NCBI RefSeq assembly: GCF_024758565.1 | Contig: NZ_CP079199.1 | Span: 1,017,405-1,081,404 of the forward strand | Direction: 5' to 3' | Origin: Mesomycoplasma ovipneumoniae | Lineage (GTDB): Bacteria > Bacillota_I > Bacilli_A > Mycoplasmatales > Metamycoplasmataceae | Length of the DNA stretch: 64,000 bases | In this document: in pieces, positions 33,683 to 45,167 of the stretch | How the letters are laid out: every line of letters starts with the position of its first letter | Position numbering within the stretch: the stretch's first letter is position 1 | The notes under the pieces: model-generated | Databases searched by the model: none | Told to the model about the DNA's origin: nothing | The model's input: only the letters and a program-made list of their open reading frames with translations | Translations under genes and position numbers: made by a program

Positions 33683-36600
33683 TTAACTTTGTTCTGTAGT
33701 TTCTGGTGTTGAATCGGTTGTAGTTTGACTCGCGCTAACTTGTTTAATTACAGTGATATTGAATCTTTTTGAATAACGATATTTTTCTTGTTTTTGTTGT
33801 TCGGTTGGTGGGGCAGTTGGGGCTTCGGCGGGCGCTGGAGCTGCCGGAGTTGGAGCTGGGGAAACTGCTGGCTCAGCTGCTGGTGCAGGCGCTGGGGGAG
33901 TTGGAGCGGGAGATGAGGCTGGAGCAGGGGCAGGGCTTTCCGAAGCTAAAACTTGTTTTGCTTCAACAGTTTCAGATTCGCTTGATTCACTTGGTTGTTG
34001 AGTAGTTTGACTTTGATCTGAAGCCGTTCCATTATTTTGTTGTTGTTGATCGGTTTGTCCTTGATCTGAAGTGCTTCCACTATCACTTTGTTCTTGATCA
34101 GTTTTTGGTTGTTCTGAACTTTCTTCGTCTTTTTTCACTTCTTGATCAGTTATTTCATCGGCAGTAAGTTGATCTAGATAAGATTCTGGAATTCCTACTT
34201 GAATTGTGATAAGTTTTTTATTTGGATCCTTTAAAATATCATCCTTAATTTCGATGTTAATTTTTAATTTAGGACTATCTTTTTCTGTTGAAGTAAATAA
34301 ACTAGTAAAACTTTTGTTAATAATTTGGCTAATTTCGGCACCAAATTTTGGTAATTTTTGTGTAAGTTCGTCTTGTTCTTGTTCAGTTTGAGGAGTGGTT
34401 TGAGCTTCGGTCTCACCTTCAGATGGCTGAACTTCTTGAGTTTTCTCACCTTCGGCTTCTTGAGTTTCTTCTTGAACTTGTTGTCCGGCTTCAGCTTGTT
34501 CAGTTTGTTGAGTTTCTTGACCTTCTTGAGCTTGCTGTTCACCTTGAGTTTGCTCAGCATCACTAAAAAGTTTTGCAAGTACTTTTGGTTCAATATTTTG
34601 TGAAGAAAGAATAGAAACTAAAGATGCTTGAACCGTAGCACTTTCGCTTGACCCGCTTGTAGTTGTGCTATTTCCGCTAGTTAATTTATTAAAATCTTCC
34701 TCACTCAAGTGAATTGTTTGGTAAGAAACGGGAATTGCATCGATTATTTGGTCGAGTTTTTTAGTAATTTCGTTAATTTTTGCAGTTTTTTCATCAATTG
34801 TTTTGAGTATTAGTGTGGTTTTTGGACTTTCAAAAAGTGGAGCAGTAATTGTTCCAAATTCATCCTTTATTCCTAATTTATAATAATAGTTAATAGCTTT
34901 ATAATTTTTTGAAATATCTTCACTTTGACCAGAAGAAGGGTTTTGTTTTTTAATTTCCTCAAGATCGCTCAGTGAAATTTCATCATTTGGTTCAAAAATA
35001 ATTTCTGAATCTAGAAGAGCAATTTCTGACCAATTTTGATAATTATTTAGAAGACCTGCTTTGAAATAAAAGGCACTAATTACATCTGCTAATGTTTCAA
35101 AATTAGCGATATTTTCGTCAATTTTTTCAAATTTTGCAATTTCATCACTTTTTTGGTCAAAAAGGTTTAGGCTTGTTAATGATTCAAGAATTTTATCATC
35201 ATTTTTTAAAGTTGAAATTTTACTTTTAACATCTTTAGTTAAAAATAATGTTGATAAAAATCCTGAATTTTCAAGGTTGCTATATTGATTGTTAAAGCTG
35301 AATTTCTTAAAATTACTTGAATTAAGTTTAACTTGTCTTGCACTTTCAAAAATTTTATTTCAATCAAAATTATAATCTCTATCAAGATCAACAAAATTAA
35401 AAATTAAACCTGATATTTTTAAAAAATCAACAAATGCTCGAACTACAAGTCTAGGATTTTGTTTTGCTAAAAATGAATAAAAAGCACCAGTTTCATTAGG
35501 ATTTTGCAAAAACTGAGTTGAATCTAATGAAATTGTACCGGTTTTTTGCGCATGTAGTGAATTATCAGCCTTAAAACTATTTGCATAGTCAAATGGGAAA
35601 ATTAGTGTTCCAGTTCAAGCTTTGATTAAACTTTCGTGATTTGAATAATTATAATTATAACCACTTATACTTTGAAGATGACGACTTAATTTTTCAAAAT
35701 CATTATCTTGAATTAGTTGATCAATTTCTTTTTTACTATAAGGATTGTTAGAATCTAGTAAAAAGTATTTGTATTTTGGTTGTTTTTTGGTCTGAGTATT
35801 GCCTTCGGCTTGGGTAGCAGATTCGGTTTGGGAAGTTGTGTCAGTTGCTGCAGGTTGGGTTGATGTTGTTGTAGTTTGGTCGGTTGTTGTAGATTCGGTG
35901 GAAACAGCATCTTGCACAACAATTTGTTCTGGCTCTGATTCTTCGGTTTTTTGACTATTTTCGGTTTCAGCAAGCTCTTGTTTATCCTTAGCAGCATCAT
36001 CTTTTTTGAACATTTTTAAATCAAAATTTTGATTTAAAAAAAGAAAATAACGCCCATCGTCAATTTTTTGGTCGTTATTTTCATCAATAATGCTAAAGTT
36101 TTCTAGGTTAAGAACACCTAATTTTTCTTCAACTATTTCTGATGATTCATTACCATAAAATTTCTCAGAAATTTGAATTTTATAAGGTAATTTTAAGTCA
36201 AATTTATTGTCATTTTTAGAAATTTCAACATTAAAAGGATCAAAAACTAAATTAACACCTTGATTAGGTAATTTATTTGATGAATTTTTTAATCCTATAT
36301 TCAAAGGTTTTTCTAAAACTTGATTGATTATTTGAACGATTTCTTTATTAATTTTTTCGTTTTTTATGTCAAAGTTTGATAAGGTGAATGTTGTCTGTAG
36401 TCAATTTAGAAAATCTAGAACACTAATATTGACTAATTTTTTCGATTCAATATTTGATAACTCGATACTTTCTATTAAAGATTTTGAAGTTGTAAATAAT
36501 GATTTTCCTTCATTATCAACAATTCTAACTGGTTCAATTCAACTTTTAACTTCAGGAAAATCAAGTAGTTTTTGAGCTTCTAAACTAAATTCAGCTTTTA

Positions 36601-37501
36601 AAAATAAATTTAAAAAACCACTACCATCAACAAAGGCATATTCATTTGTTAACTGATTTTTTTCAAACGAAAAATTAAAGATTTTATTATTAGAATCAGG
36701 AATTAAATTTTCCTCACTATTATATAGATCAAATAAAATATGCTCGATTTGTGGTAATAATTTGCTTATTTTATTTTCAAGCTCCTTTGAAGTACGAGCT
36801 AAATTGAAAAAACTTGATATATCCTCAGCTCGACTTAGAAAAATGTTGTCCTTTAAAGTCGTTTGGGTATTTTCCAAATCAGCTGAGAATTGTTTGGTTG
36901 AGTTTTTATCTTTTAGACTAGAAAATTTAGTCTGAAAAAGTTTGATAATTTTTTGTAATTTAGAGCTAAAATTTGAACGTAAAAACTGTGATTTTTGCAA
37001 AAAACTAATTTCCTGAGAATAAATATCTGAGTATACAAAACTTTGGTCAGGCAACTTTTGTTTAACTTGATATTTAATTTCAAAACTTCGACTATTATCA
37101 TTTGCTGTAATATCAACAAATTTTAAGTGTGGTTTCTGAAGATCAACTTCATCAGTAAGATCAATTTTCTGGTTTAGATCATTTATTTTTTGAAAAACAT
37201 CAACAAGACGACTAAGATCAAGGTCATTTTGTTTGTTCCCATTTTCATCAAAAATTATGTTTTTTATACTATAATAATCATCATTAGCAGATAAATCACC
37301 TAATTTAAATGAGACTAAGTTAATTTTTTTGGCAAAATTTTGAACATTTTCTCGCGGATTACCCGAATAAGAAATCCGAGTAGTTAAAACAGCGGTAGCT
37401 GTGAAAACCCCAATTCCAAAAAGACTAACTGCTATTCCCGTTTTTGACAAAATATTTTTTCTCAAAACATTAAATAGTGATTTTTGTTTAGGTTTACTCA
37501 T
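33683..37501 (-). CDS. P97-like adhesin paralogue 2
   Basis: 1272 residues with UGA Trp. I choose the ATG at 37499-37501 (MSKPKQKSLF) to match paralogue 1; an upstream ATG at 37522 would lie on the promoter -10. Domain layout is the same: membrane segment, long extracellular region, Thr/Gln-rich patch (SSTTDQTTTTSTQPAATDTT), Gln/Glu-rich tract, Gln/Ser tract, and Pro/Ala tract with several Pro-Ala-Pro units. The Gln/Glu-rich tract differs strongly from paralogue 1 in length and sequence, whereas flanking regions are almost the same. The poly-Gln run is four here and five in paralogue 1. It heads the operon with P102-like 2 and lies downstream of leader element C. Confidence 0.85.
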
Positions 37502-37510
37502 AATCATATA

Positions 37511-37516
37511 ATTATA
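37511..37516 (-). promoter_or_regulatory. Proximal -10 of P97-like gene 2 (near-leaderless)
   Basis: Minus-strand TATAAT 9 bases before the ATG, as in paralogue 1, with no ribosome site between. Confidence 0.5.
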
Positions 37517-37740
37517 CCCCAAAGTAAAATTAAATCTATATTAATTTAAAAAATTAAGCCCAATTTTTGCATTAAAATCATGATGCAAAAATTGCTGACC
37601 ATAAATTTTCTAATTTTTTCCCGAGTTTCACGATTTGATGAGCTAATCTTAAAAAATGTCTTGTTTTTCGCTTTTGTTAACTTTTTGGCAAAAGTTAATT
37701 ACCTATTATAAAACAATGGCAAAAATCAATTTATGATAAA

Positions 37741-38205
37741 ACAACAAAAATCATAGAAAATATAACTACTATTTAAACTCAATGCAAAAAGAAAACTCAT
37801 TTTTATTTACATTGAACCTAAAAAAATATATGAAGTTTTGAAAGAACAATAAAAAAGCCTTAAATTTATAGATTTCTAAACGGTTAAATTTAAGGCATTC
37901 CCATCATATATAAAAATATGACGGAAAAGTCGCATTTTCTAATTTTTTTATGACAAAAACATAATCAAGCCCCACTTAATTCAATATCAAAATTTATTAA
38001 TTTATTCCTAAGTGAGTGTTATTGTAACATAATTTTATTTTAGACCAAGCATTTTTTTTTTTTTTTTTCACAAAGGGTTAATTTTAAAATAATAAAAATT
38101 AAGATTTTAGCCTTAAAAACCCGTATTTACAGGCATTTTTGTGCATTTGTATTCGCTAAAAAGTGAATTTTTGCCATCAAACTGCCAAACTCAGGAGTTT
38201 TTATA
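37741..38205 (-). repeat. Structured leader element, copy C
   Basis: Minus strand: A17 (38052-38068), TTGGTC (38043-38048), 16 bases, TACAAT (38021-38026, weaker than the other copies). AAGTGGGG and mini-ORF Met-Phe-Leu-Ser-stop (37948-37962) follow. Stem 1 (37857-37896) pairs perfectly here because the mismatch of the other copies is repaired. Stem 2 (37778-37816) has G-U pairs. The upstream flank to about 38205 is shared with copy D but not with A or B, where a P102-like terminator replaces it. Confidence 0.75.
38021..38068 (-). promoter_or_regulatory. Promoter of element C with A17 tract
   Basis: A17, TTGGTC, 16-base spacer, TACAAT. It is directed toward P97-like gene 2. The G-to-A type change in the -10 should weaken it. 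Confidence 0.55.
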
Positions 38206-38359
38206 TCAGTTAAATTATTTATTCAGACCTGAAAAAATAAATTGGCAGAAAAAATTCAAGCAACTTTTGCAAATAAACAAAATTTTTCTAACAAAATATT
38301 TATTTTTGAATAAACAAAAATAAAAAATCTAAAATTTTAAAAAAAAGAATTTAAAATGT
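38206..38359. repeat. Spacer with a short dispersed repeat (copies near 38240, 40810 and 43245)
   Basis: The stretch GCAACTTTTGC-AATAAACAAAATTTTTCTA-like sequence at about 38257-38290 recurs at about 40830-40865 and 43258-43290. It follows the 3' end of each of the three tandem paralogues and marks the boundaries of the modules. No gene is supported; the small plus-strand frame here has no ribosome site. Confidence 0.5.
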
Positions 38360-40165
38360 TTAGTATCGAAATTTTTCATCATCGAAAAGATCAGCATACA
38401 TTTTCTTATCATCGCGAGATTTCTCGCTGTACTCACTGCGAAAATCTGTTTTTTCAATCTCTTTAAAATAGTTATTTTTTTTTCAATAATTTAAAGAAAA
38501 ATCAAAATGCTCTTCTAAAATCAATTTCTTTTCTTGTTGGGTATATAAATCCGAATTCTCTATAAAATCATCAAAATACTTAAATTCACGAGTTGTTTCT
38601 TCTTGAAATTTTTTAATTGCATCACGATATAAAATTAGTTCTTCCATAGAAGATTCAATTACATTTTTATTTAAATAATTTGATTTTGATGGAGAAGAAA
38701 AAACAAACTGCGGATCTTGGTTATTTCGCAAAAAAATATCTTGTTCAAGTTTGACTAATTTTTCCTTAAAATAATATTTTAGAATTTCGTATTTACCTTG
38801 ATAAATATCATCATATAAATTTGAATGGCCAACTCAGTAATAAATTTTTTGCCCGTCAACATATAGTAAAATGAAATTTTTTAGCGAAATTGGTGAAATT
38901 CATCCAGTGTTGGTGCTATAAGCAGAACGATAATAGGGTTTAAATCAAAAAACTGGTTTTTTTGAGTCAAATTGTGCAATTATTTCATCAAAAAGCCCAT
39001 ATTCTTGCCCACCAAAGTAAAAAATTTGGAAATTTTCTAGTTTAAGTTTGGCTCAACTTGGCAAAATAAAATAATCAGGTTCAGCAAGATTGACATTCTC
39101 AGTGTCCATATGATATCTAGGACCAAATAAAATTTGCAACAAATAGATAAATTCAATTTTATTTGTTCATTTATTCAAATTATCATAATAAAATTGGCCT
39201 AATTTATCAAAAAGGTTGATGCAAAATTTTCGATATTCAAGACCGAATTTATCAAATCAACTAAGAATAAATTTATCCCGGTTTTCAAAATTTAGATCAA
39301 GTCTTTTAATCCCGTATTTTTCAAATTTTTTAAGCAAATTTTCATAAGTTTCAAAAGTAAATACATTTTGAATTGGTTCAATTTGGGTTTTTTCACTAAA
39401 ATTATAATTCTCTTTTAGCAACAAATTGTAGATATTTTCTACGTTTTGTCCTAAATATGGTTTGTTTATATCTACAAATTTTGAATTATATTCGTATCTT
39501 TTTGATAAAAAATCAAAGATTTTTTCCCGATAATTTCATAAATTTTTTGGCTTTGCATAAGGGACACATTCTTTGATTTCCTTAATTATCAGATTTTCAA
39601 TTTTTTTTAGTTCATCTTTTGATTTGAACATTTTTTGAAAAACTGCAGGAAAGGAAATTGAAAATTCACATTTTTCTGTATCACCAAAATTTTCAAAAGC
39701 AACGATTACCGATCTAAAGCCTTTAGTGTCATAGGGCGAGTCCGAAAAATAGGGTTTTCATTTATACTCATCACTTAGATTTTCTTTTTTTCGACAATAA
39801 TCTTCATCACCTCATCTACGGGATAAACACCTAATTTCATCATAAAAATCAAAGTCATGCAGTTTTTTCAAAAAAAAGACTGTTTTTGGAATATCTTCTA
39901 GTCTTAAATTATAAACATAATCATCACGTTTGTAATCTAAGCCAATAATAGTTTCAATTGGATTGTGTACTACCGAGCAAAAATCCATGACATAGACTCA
40001 TAAAAAGTCTGGAATTGCTTCATATTTTTCATAGGGATCGCAGGGTAAATCATTATCGGAAAATATGTCATTAACTGAGCAATAAGTTTTAAAATCAATT
40101 TCTAAATATTTTAGTTCTTTTAATTGTTTTCTTGATTTAGACATCAAATCTAATTGGTTTTTCAT
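38360..40165 (-). CDS. Unrecognised protein, tandem paralogue 1 (about 600 residues)
   Basis: 601 residues in one frame with UGA Trp. I choose the ATG at 40163-40165 because AGGTGG lies 8 bases upstream; the ATG at 40195 is the relic of an overlapping upstream gene. The protein is soluble-looking, with no signal peptide or membrane span, and rich in Tyr, Phe, Trp, Lys and Glu. Conserved blocks shared by all three copies include QNVFTFETYENLLKKFEKYG, IYLLQILFGP, LPSWAKLKLENF, FYFGGQEYGLFDEII, QGKYEILKYYFK and SSMEELILYRDA. I recognise no family. Its C-terminal 40 residues diverge from the other copies. It is the downstream gene of a two-gene module whose first gene is a pseudogene here. Confidence 0.75.
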
Positions 40166-40216
40166 ATAAAAATCCACCTTTTCAACATTTAACATTTTTA
40201 TTATTAGTATACTGAT

Positions 40217-40702
40217 TTATAAAAAAGAAGGTTTTTCAACACATGCTTGATTTTGAAATTCTCTAAATTCAACAACATCAGCTTTAAATTTTAGTTTTGG
40301 TACACCTTTTTCAAAATAGAGCTAAACTTTTTTGTTAACAAATTTAAGTAAATAACTATTTAAAATTAACTGACCATATTGATTAATTTGAATTTCAATA
40401 TCATCTGATTAGGAGGGGGCTGAATTAGCGCTTGCTTTGTTTAGATATGTTTGGGCTTTTTTAATATTTGAATTAATAACAAGCGAATTTTCTTGGTTTT
40501 TGGTTGAAAAAATTTGGACTAATTCATCAAAATTTAGCGATTTTTTTGAATTTAATAAATCTAAATCACGGGTTGTGAGTTTAAAATCTGAATAGGTTTT
40601 TGTATTTCGAAAATGTCAAAGCGGACTAAAAACACTTAGACTTAATAATGAAAAAGTAATAATATTAACAATAAACTTAAAAAGTTTCAGTTTTTTATTC
40701 AT
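40217..40702 (-). pseudogene. Broken copy of the surface-protein gene (module 1)
   Basis: The ATG at 40700-40702 opens a frame MNKKLKLFKFIVNIITFSLL that closely matches the N-terminus of the intact protein at 46632. It stops at a TAA (40409-40411) after 97 codons. The same frame then continues to match (SDDIEIQINQ, LILNS, FEKGVPKLK) and is interrupted by a TAG and a final TAA at 40217-40219, after which the rest of the gene is missing. It has a TATAAT at 40750-40755. The 97-codon N-terminal fragment could still be expressed. Confidence 0.8.
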
Positions 40703-40749
40703 GTTTTCTCCCTTTTTATATACTATATTCAAATTCTTTACTCGTTAAA

Positions 40750-40755
40750 ATTATA
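40750..40755 (-). promoter_or_regulatory. -10 box of module 1
   Basis: Minus-strand TATAAT about 47 bases before the pseudogene ATG. The equivalent of the box at 46666-46671 in module 3. Confidence 0.5.
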
Positions 40756-40965
40756 GCATAGATTAAATTTTTTTAGGGAAAATTTCATTTAAAATTTAAG
40801 TCTTAAAAAAATTGATAGAAAAATTCAGGCAACTTTTGCTAATAAACAAAATTTTTCTAACAAAATATTTAATTTTGAATAGAAAAAATAAAAAAACAAG
40901 TTAAGAATTTTAAAAATAAACTTAAATCTTTTGTCTTTAAATTTATTAATTAACAAAAAGATCTA

Positions 40966-42735
40966 CTATTCCCCTTCTATCTCAATAAATTTTTTGCTTT
41001 TATAACCGCGAAAATCTACTCTTGCAATTTCATCATAATATTTAGTTCTATCATCATTATCTCAAGAAAAGGGAGCGTGTTCTTCTAAAATTAATTCTTT
41101 TTCTTGTTGGCTATATAAATTAGTATTTTCTAGAAAGTCTCTAAAATACTCAAATTCATGGTCTGTTTCTTTTAGAAATTTATTCAAGGCATCCCGATAT
41201 AAAATTAATTCTTCCGTAGATGATCCAATCACATTTTTAGATAAATTATTTACCCTTGGTAATCTAGAAACAAAGAAGGCCGGATCATTGCCATCACGCA
41301 GAAAAATATCTTGTTCAAGTTTGACCAATTTTTGCTTAAAATAATATTTTAAAATTTCGTATTTACCTTGATAAATATCATCATATAAATTTGAATGACC
41401 AAATCAGTAATAAATTTTTTTACCATCGACATACAGTAAAATAAAATTTTTTAATGCAATTGGCAAAATCCATGCTTCGCCTGATCCATAGGCGGGATAG
41501 TAATATGGTTTGACTCAAAAAACTGGTTTTTTTGAGTCGAATTGGGAAATTATTTCATCAAAAAGTCCATATTCTTGTCCACCAAAGTAAAAAATTTCAA
41601 AATTTTCTAATTTTAATTTTGCCCAACTTGGTAGAATTAAATAATCAGGTTCATCGAGGTAAAAATATTGACGTTCAACTTCATATTTAGGACCAAATAA
41701 AATTTGCAACAAATAGATTAATTCGATTTTATTTGTCCAATTATTTGCAATATCATAATAAGTTTGGCCGTCTTTACCAAAAAGTTCGATGCAATATTTT
41801 CGATATTCCGGACCGAATTTATCAAATCAACTAAGAATAAATTTATCGCGATTTTCAATGTTTAAATTAAGCTTTTTAATCCCGTATTTTTCAAATTTTT
41901 TAAGCAAATTTTCATAAGTTTCAAAAGTAAATACATTTTGAATTGGTTCAATTTGGGTTTTTTTGTCAAGATTATAATTCTCTTTTAATAACAAATTGTA
42001 GATATTTTCTACATTTTGTCCTAAATATGCTTTATTTATATCAACAAACTCTGAATTATATTCATATCTATTTGATAAAAAATCGAAGATTTTTTCGTGG
42101 TAATTTGCTAAATTTTTTGCCTTTGCATAAGGAACGCTTTCCTGAATTTCCTTAATAATTAAAGTTTCAATTTCACTTAATTCGGTCTTTGATTTAAATA
42201 TTTTTGAAAACACAGCCGGATAAGAAATTGAAAATTCGCATTTTTCAATATTATCGAAGTTTTCAAAGACAACAACAACTTTTTTAAAACCTTTACCATC
42301 GTATAAACCATACGAAGGAGAGAGTTTAGAGATAGAATCAACATTTTCTTTTCCGTTTTTTTCACAATATTCATCGTCATCTCAGTCGCCAATTAGACAC
42401 CTAATATCATTATAAAAATGGAAATCCTTGATTTTTTTGGAAAAAAACGCACTTTTTGGGATATCTTCTAGTGTTAAATTATAAACATAATCTTCTTGTT
42501 TATAATTTAAACTAATAATTCTTTCAATTGGATTAGGATTGAAGACGTCATAATAAAGGTAATTGTATAAAAAATTTGGAAATGGATAATTATTATAATA
42601 ACAATCAGACGTTAAATCAATATCATCCTCAGCCATATTACTAATTGAACAACGACTTTTAATATTTATTTCTATATATTTTAGTTTAATTAACTGTTTT
42701 TTAGCCTTCGATAATGAATTTATCAGGTTTTCCAT
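40966..42735 (-). CDS. Unrecognised protein, tandem paralogue 2 (about 590 residues)
   Basis: 589 residues with UGA Trp, stop TAG at 40966-40968. The ATG at 42733-42735 (MENLINSLSKAKKQL) has AAGGTGC upstream at the same spacing as in the other copies. It shares the conserved blocks of the family and is closest to paralogue 3, with the same C-terminal end VDFRGYKSKKFIEIEGE. The N-terminal 120 residues, rich in Cys/Tyr (YIEINIKSRCSI), vary between copies. No signal peptide or membrane segment is seen. Its start lies 35 bases inside the end of a 5'-truncated surface gene. Function unknown. Confidence 0.75.
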
Positions 42736-43264
42736 ATAAAAAATGCACCTTTTCAATATTTAACATTTTTTCTCTTGGTATAAATTCCGACTCTATACCC
42801 TTTTCCTCATCCCCTATCATTCTTAATCTCCTTACATGATAACTGGGGAAATATATTTTTATGTATGATGGTATATTTTTATCTTTACTTTTATCAATAT
42901 CAAACTCATTTTTAGGGTCGATTCAATCAATAGAATCATGAGCAAGTCCGCTTCCGGTAACAAAAGGACCTTTAGTAAAACCAGGATCCTTATTTAAATT
43001 ATTATTTCATGATGCTAGCCATCATTTTCCTACAATCAAATTTGCTGTATCTCTTGTTTTTTGAGCCAAAGTTCACATAACTGGCTCATTAAAAGAATAA
43101 AAATCAATAGGGGACTTTAGTTTGTTGTCCATATTTTTACGGTCTTTTTCTTTTACATTTATTTTATCTTTTACTGAACTAGGCAGGAAAATATCAATAA
43201 TAATTTGAGTAAATTTTGATTGGACTAGCAAACTTCCAACCGCTCAAAATCAGGGACATTTTTG
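42701..43264 (-). pseudogene. 5'-truncated copy of the surface-protein gene (module 2)
   Basis: An open frame without a start codon runs from after a TAG at 43265-43267 to the TAA at 42701-42703. It matches the C-terminal 185 residues of the intact gene: AVGSLLVQSKFTQIIIDIFLP, SPIDFYSFNEPVM, FPSYHVRRLRMIGDEE, EKMLNIEKVHFLYG. The N-terminal two thirds are replaced by the short dispersed repeat at 43258-43290. It keeps the 35-base overlap with the start of the downstream gene. Confidence 0.75.
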
Positions 43265-43391
43265 CTAATAAACAAAATTTTTCTATCAAAATTGCTATTT
43301 TAAAATAAATAAGAATGTAAAAAAACAAGTTAAAAATTTTAAAAATAAAGTTAAATCTTTTGTCATTAAATTTATTAATTAACAAAAAGAT

Positions 43392-45167
43392 CTACTATTC
43401 CCCTTCTATCTCAATAAATTTTTTGCTTTTATAACCACGAAAATCTACTCTTGCAATTTCATCATAATATTCAGTTCAATCATCAGAATCTCAAGAAAAG
43501 AGAAGGTGTTGTTGTAAAATTAATTCTTTTTCTTGCTGGCTATATAAATTAGTATTTTCTAGAAAGTCTGTAAAATACTCAAATTCATGGTCTGTTTCTT
43601 TTATAAATTTATTCAAGGCATCCCGATATAAAATTAATTCTTCCATAGATGATCCAATCACATTTTTAGTTAAATTATTTTGCCTTGGTGATCTAGAAAC
43701 AAAGAACGCCGGATCCTTGCCATCACGCAAAAAAATATCTTGTTCAAGTTTGACTAATTTTTGTTTGAAATAATATTTTAAAATTTCATATTTACCTTGA
43801 TAAATATTTTCATATAAATTCGAATGGCCAAATCAGTAGTAAATTTTTTGCCCGTCAATATACAGTAAAATGAAATTTTTTAATGCAATTGGCAAAATTC
43901 ACGCATCGCCAGCTCCATAGGCGGAGTAGTAATATGGTTTAAATCAAAAAACTGGCTTTTTTGAGTCAAATTGTGAAATTATTTCATCAAAAAGTCCATA
44001 TTCTTGCCCACCAAAGTAAAAAATTTCGAAATTTTCAAGTTTTAATTTTGCTCAGCTTGGCAGAATAAGATAATCAGGTTCAGTAGGATAATAAAAATCT
44101 CAATCTTCAACTCAATATTTAGGACCAAATAAAATTTGCAACAAATAGATTAATTCGATTTTATTTGTCCAATTATTCGCATGATCATAATAAGTTTGGC
44201 CAACTTTACCAAAAAGTTCGATGCAATATTTTCGATATTCTGGACCAAATTTATCAAATCAACTAAGAATAAATTTATCGCGATTTTCAATGTTTAAATT
44301 AAGCTTTTTAATCCCGTATTTTTCAAATTTTTTAAGCAAATTTTCATAAGTTTCAAAAGTAAATACATTTTGAATTGGTTGGATTCGGGTTTTTTCCTCA
44401 AGATTATAATTCTCTTTTAATAACAAATTGTAGATATTTTCTACATTTTGTCCTAAATATGCTTTATTTATGTCTGCAAACTCTGAATTATATTCATATC
44501 TATTTGATAAAAAATCAAAAATTTTTTCGTGGTAATTTGTTAAATTTTTTGGGTTTGCATAAGGAACACTTTCCTGAATTTCCTTAATAATTAAATCTTC
44601 AATTTCTCTTAATTCGGTTTTTGATTTAAATATTTTTGAAAATACAACCGGATAAGAAATTGAAAATTCGCATTTTTCAATATCATCAAAGTTTTCAAAG
44701 ACAACAACAACCTCTTCAAAACCTTTACCGTCGTGTAAACCATACGAAGGATAAAGTTCAGAGATAAGATCAAGATTTTCTTTTCCATTTTTAACACAAT
44801 ATTCATTGTTTGATCAACCGCCAATTAAACACCTAATATCATTATAAAAAGCAAATTTATTGAGTTTTTTGGAAAAAAATGCACTTTTTGGGATATCTTC
44901 TAATTTTAAATTATAAACATAATCTTCTTGTTTATAATTTAAACTAATAATTCTTTCAATTTGATTAGGATTGAAGCCATTGTAAAGGTAATTGATTAAA
45001 AAAATTGGAAATGCAAAATCATCATCATATTTACAATCAAGCGTTAAATTAACATCGTCCTCAATCATGTTTCTAATCGAACAACGACTTTTAATATTAA
45101 TTTCTATATATTTTAGTTTAATTAATTGTTTTTTTGCCTTGGTTACTAAATCTAATTGCTTCTCCAT
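43392..45167 (-). CDS. Unrecognised protein, tandem paralogue 3 (about 590 residues)
   Basis: 591 residues with many UGA Trp codons, stop TAG at 43392-43394, start ATG at 45165-45167 with AAGGTGC upstream. It is the downstream gene of the only module whose first gene is intact, and it begins 50 bases inside that gene's 3' end, so translation is probably coupled. Conserved family blocks are the same as in the other two copies. It is aromatic-rich, predicted cytoplasmic or peripheral, with no recognisable catalytic motif. Retention of an intact second gene in all three modules while the first decays suggests selection on the second, which is an inference. Confidence 0.75.

Larger units (their letters stand above)
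22848..37740 (-). repeat. Tandem duplication of the P97-like/P102-like operon (two units of about 7.45 kb)
   Basis: Unit 1 (about 22848-30299) and unit 2 (about 30300-37740) share the same order on the minus strand: leader element, spacer, P97-like, P102-like, terminator. Sequence is nearly identical over long stretches, including intergenic spacer and non-coding hairpins. Differences cluster in low-complexity tracts. Elements A, B and C mark the unit boundaries, so unequal recombination between elements is the likely mechanism. Confidence 0.85.

Noticed and set aside
38141..38323. Plus-strand ORF of 60 codons
   Set aside because: No ribosome site and it crosses the border between element C flank and a dispersed repeat.
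42177..42392. Minus-strand ORF of 71 codons (and the similar one at 44609-44824)
   Set aside because: Conserved between copies only because the overlapping real gene is conserved; the real frame reads through with UGA as Trp.
43194..43385. Minus-strand ORF of 63 codons
   Set aside because: It is in a different frame from the truncated surface gene and is mostly repeat sequence.
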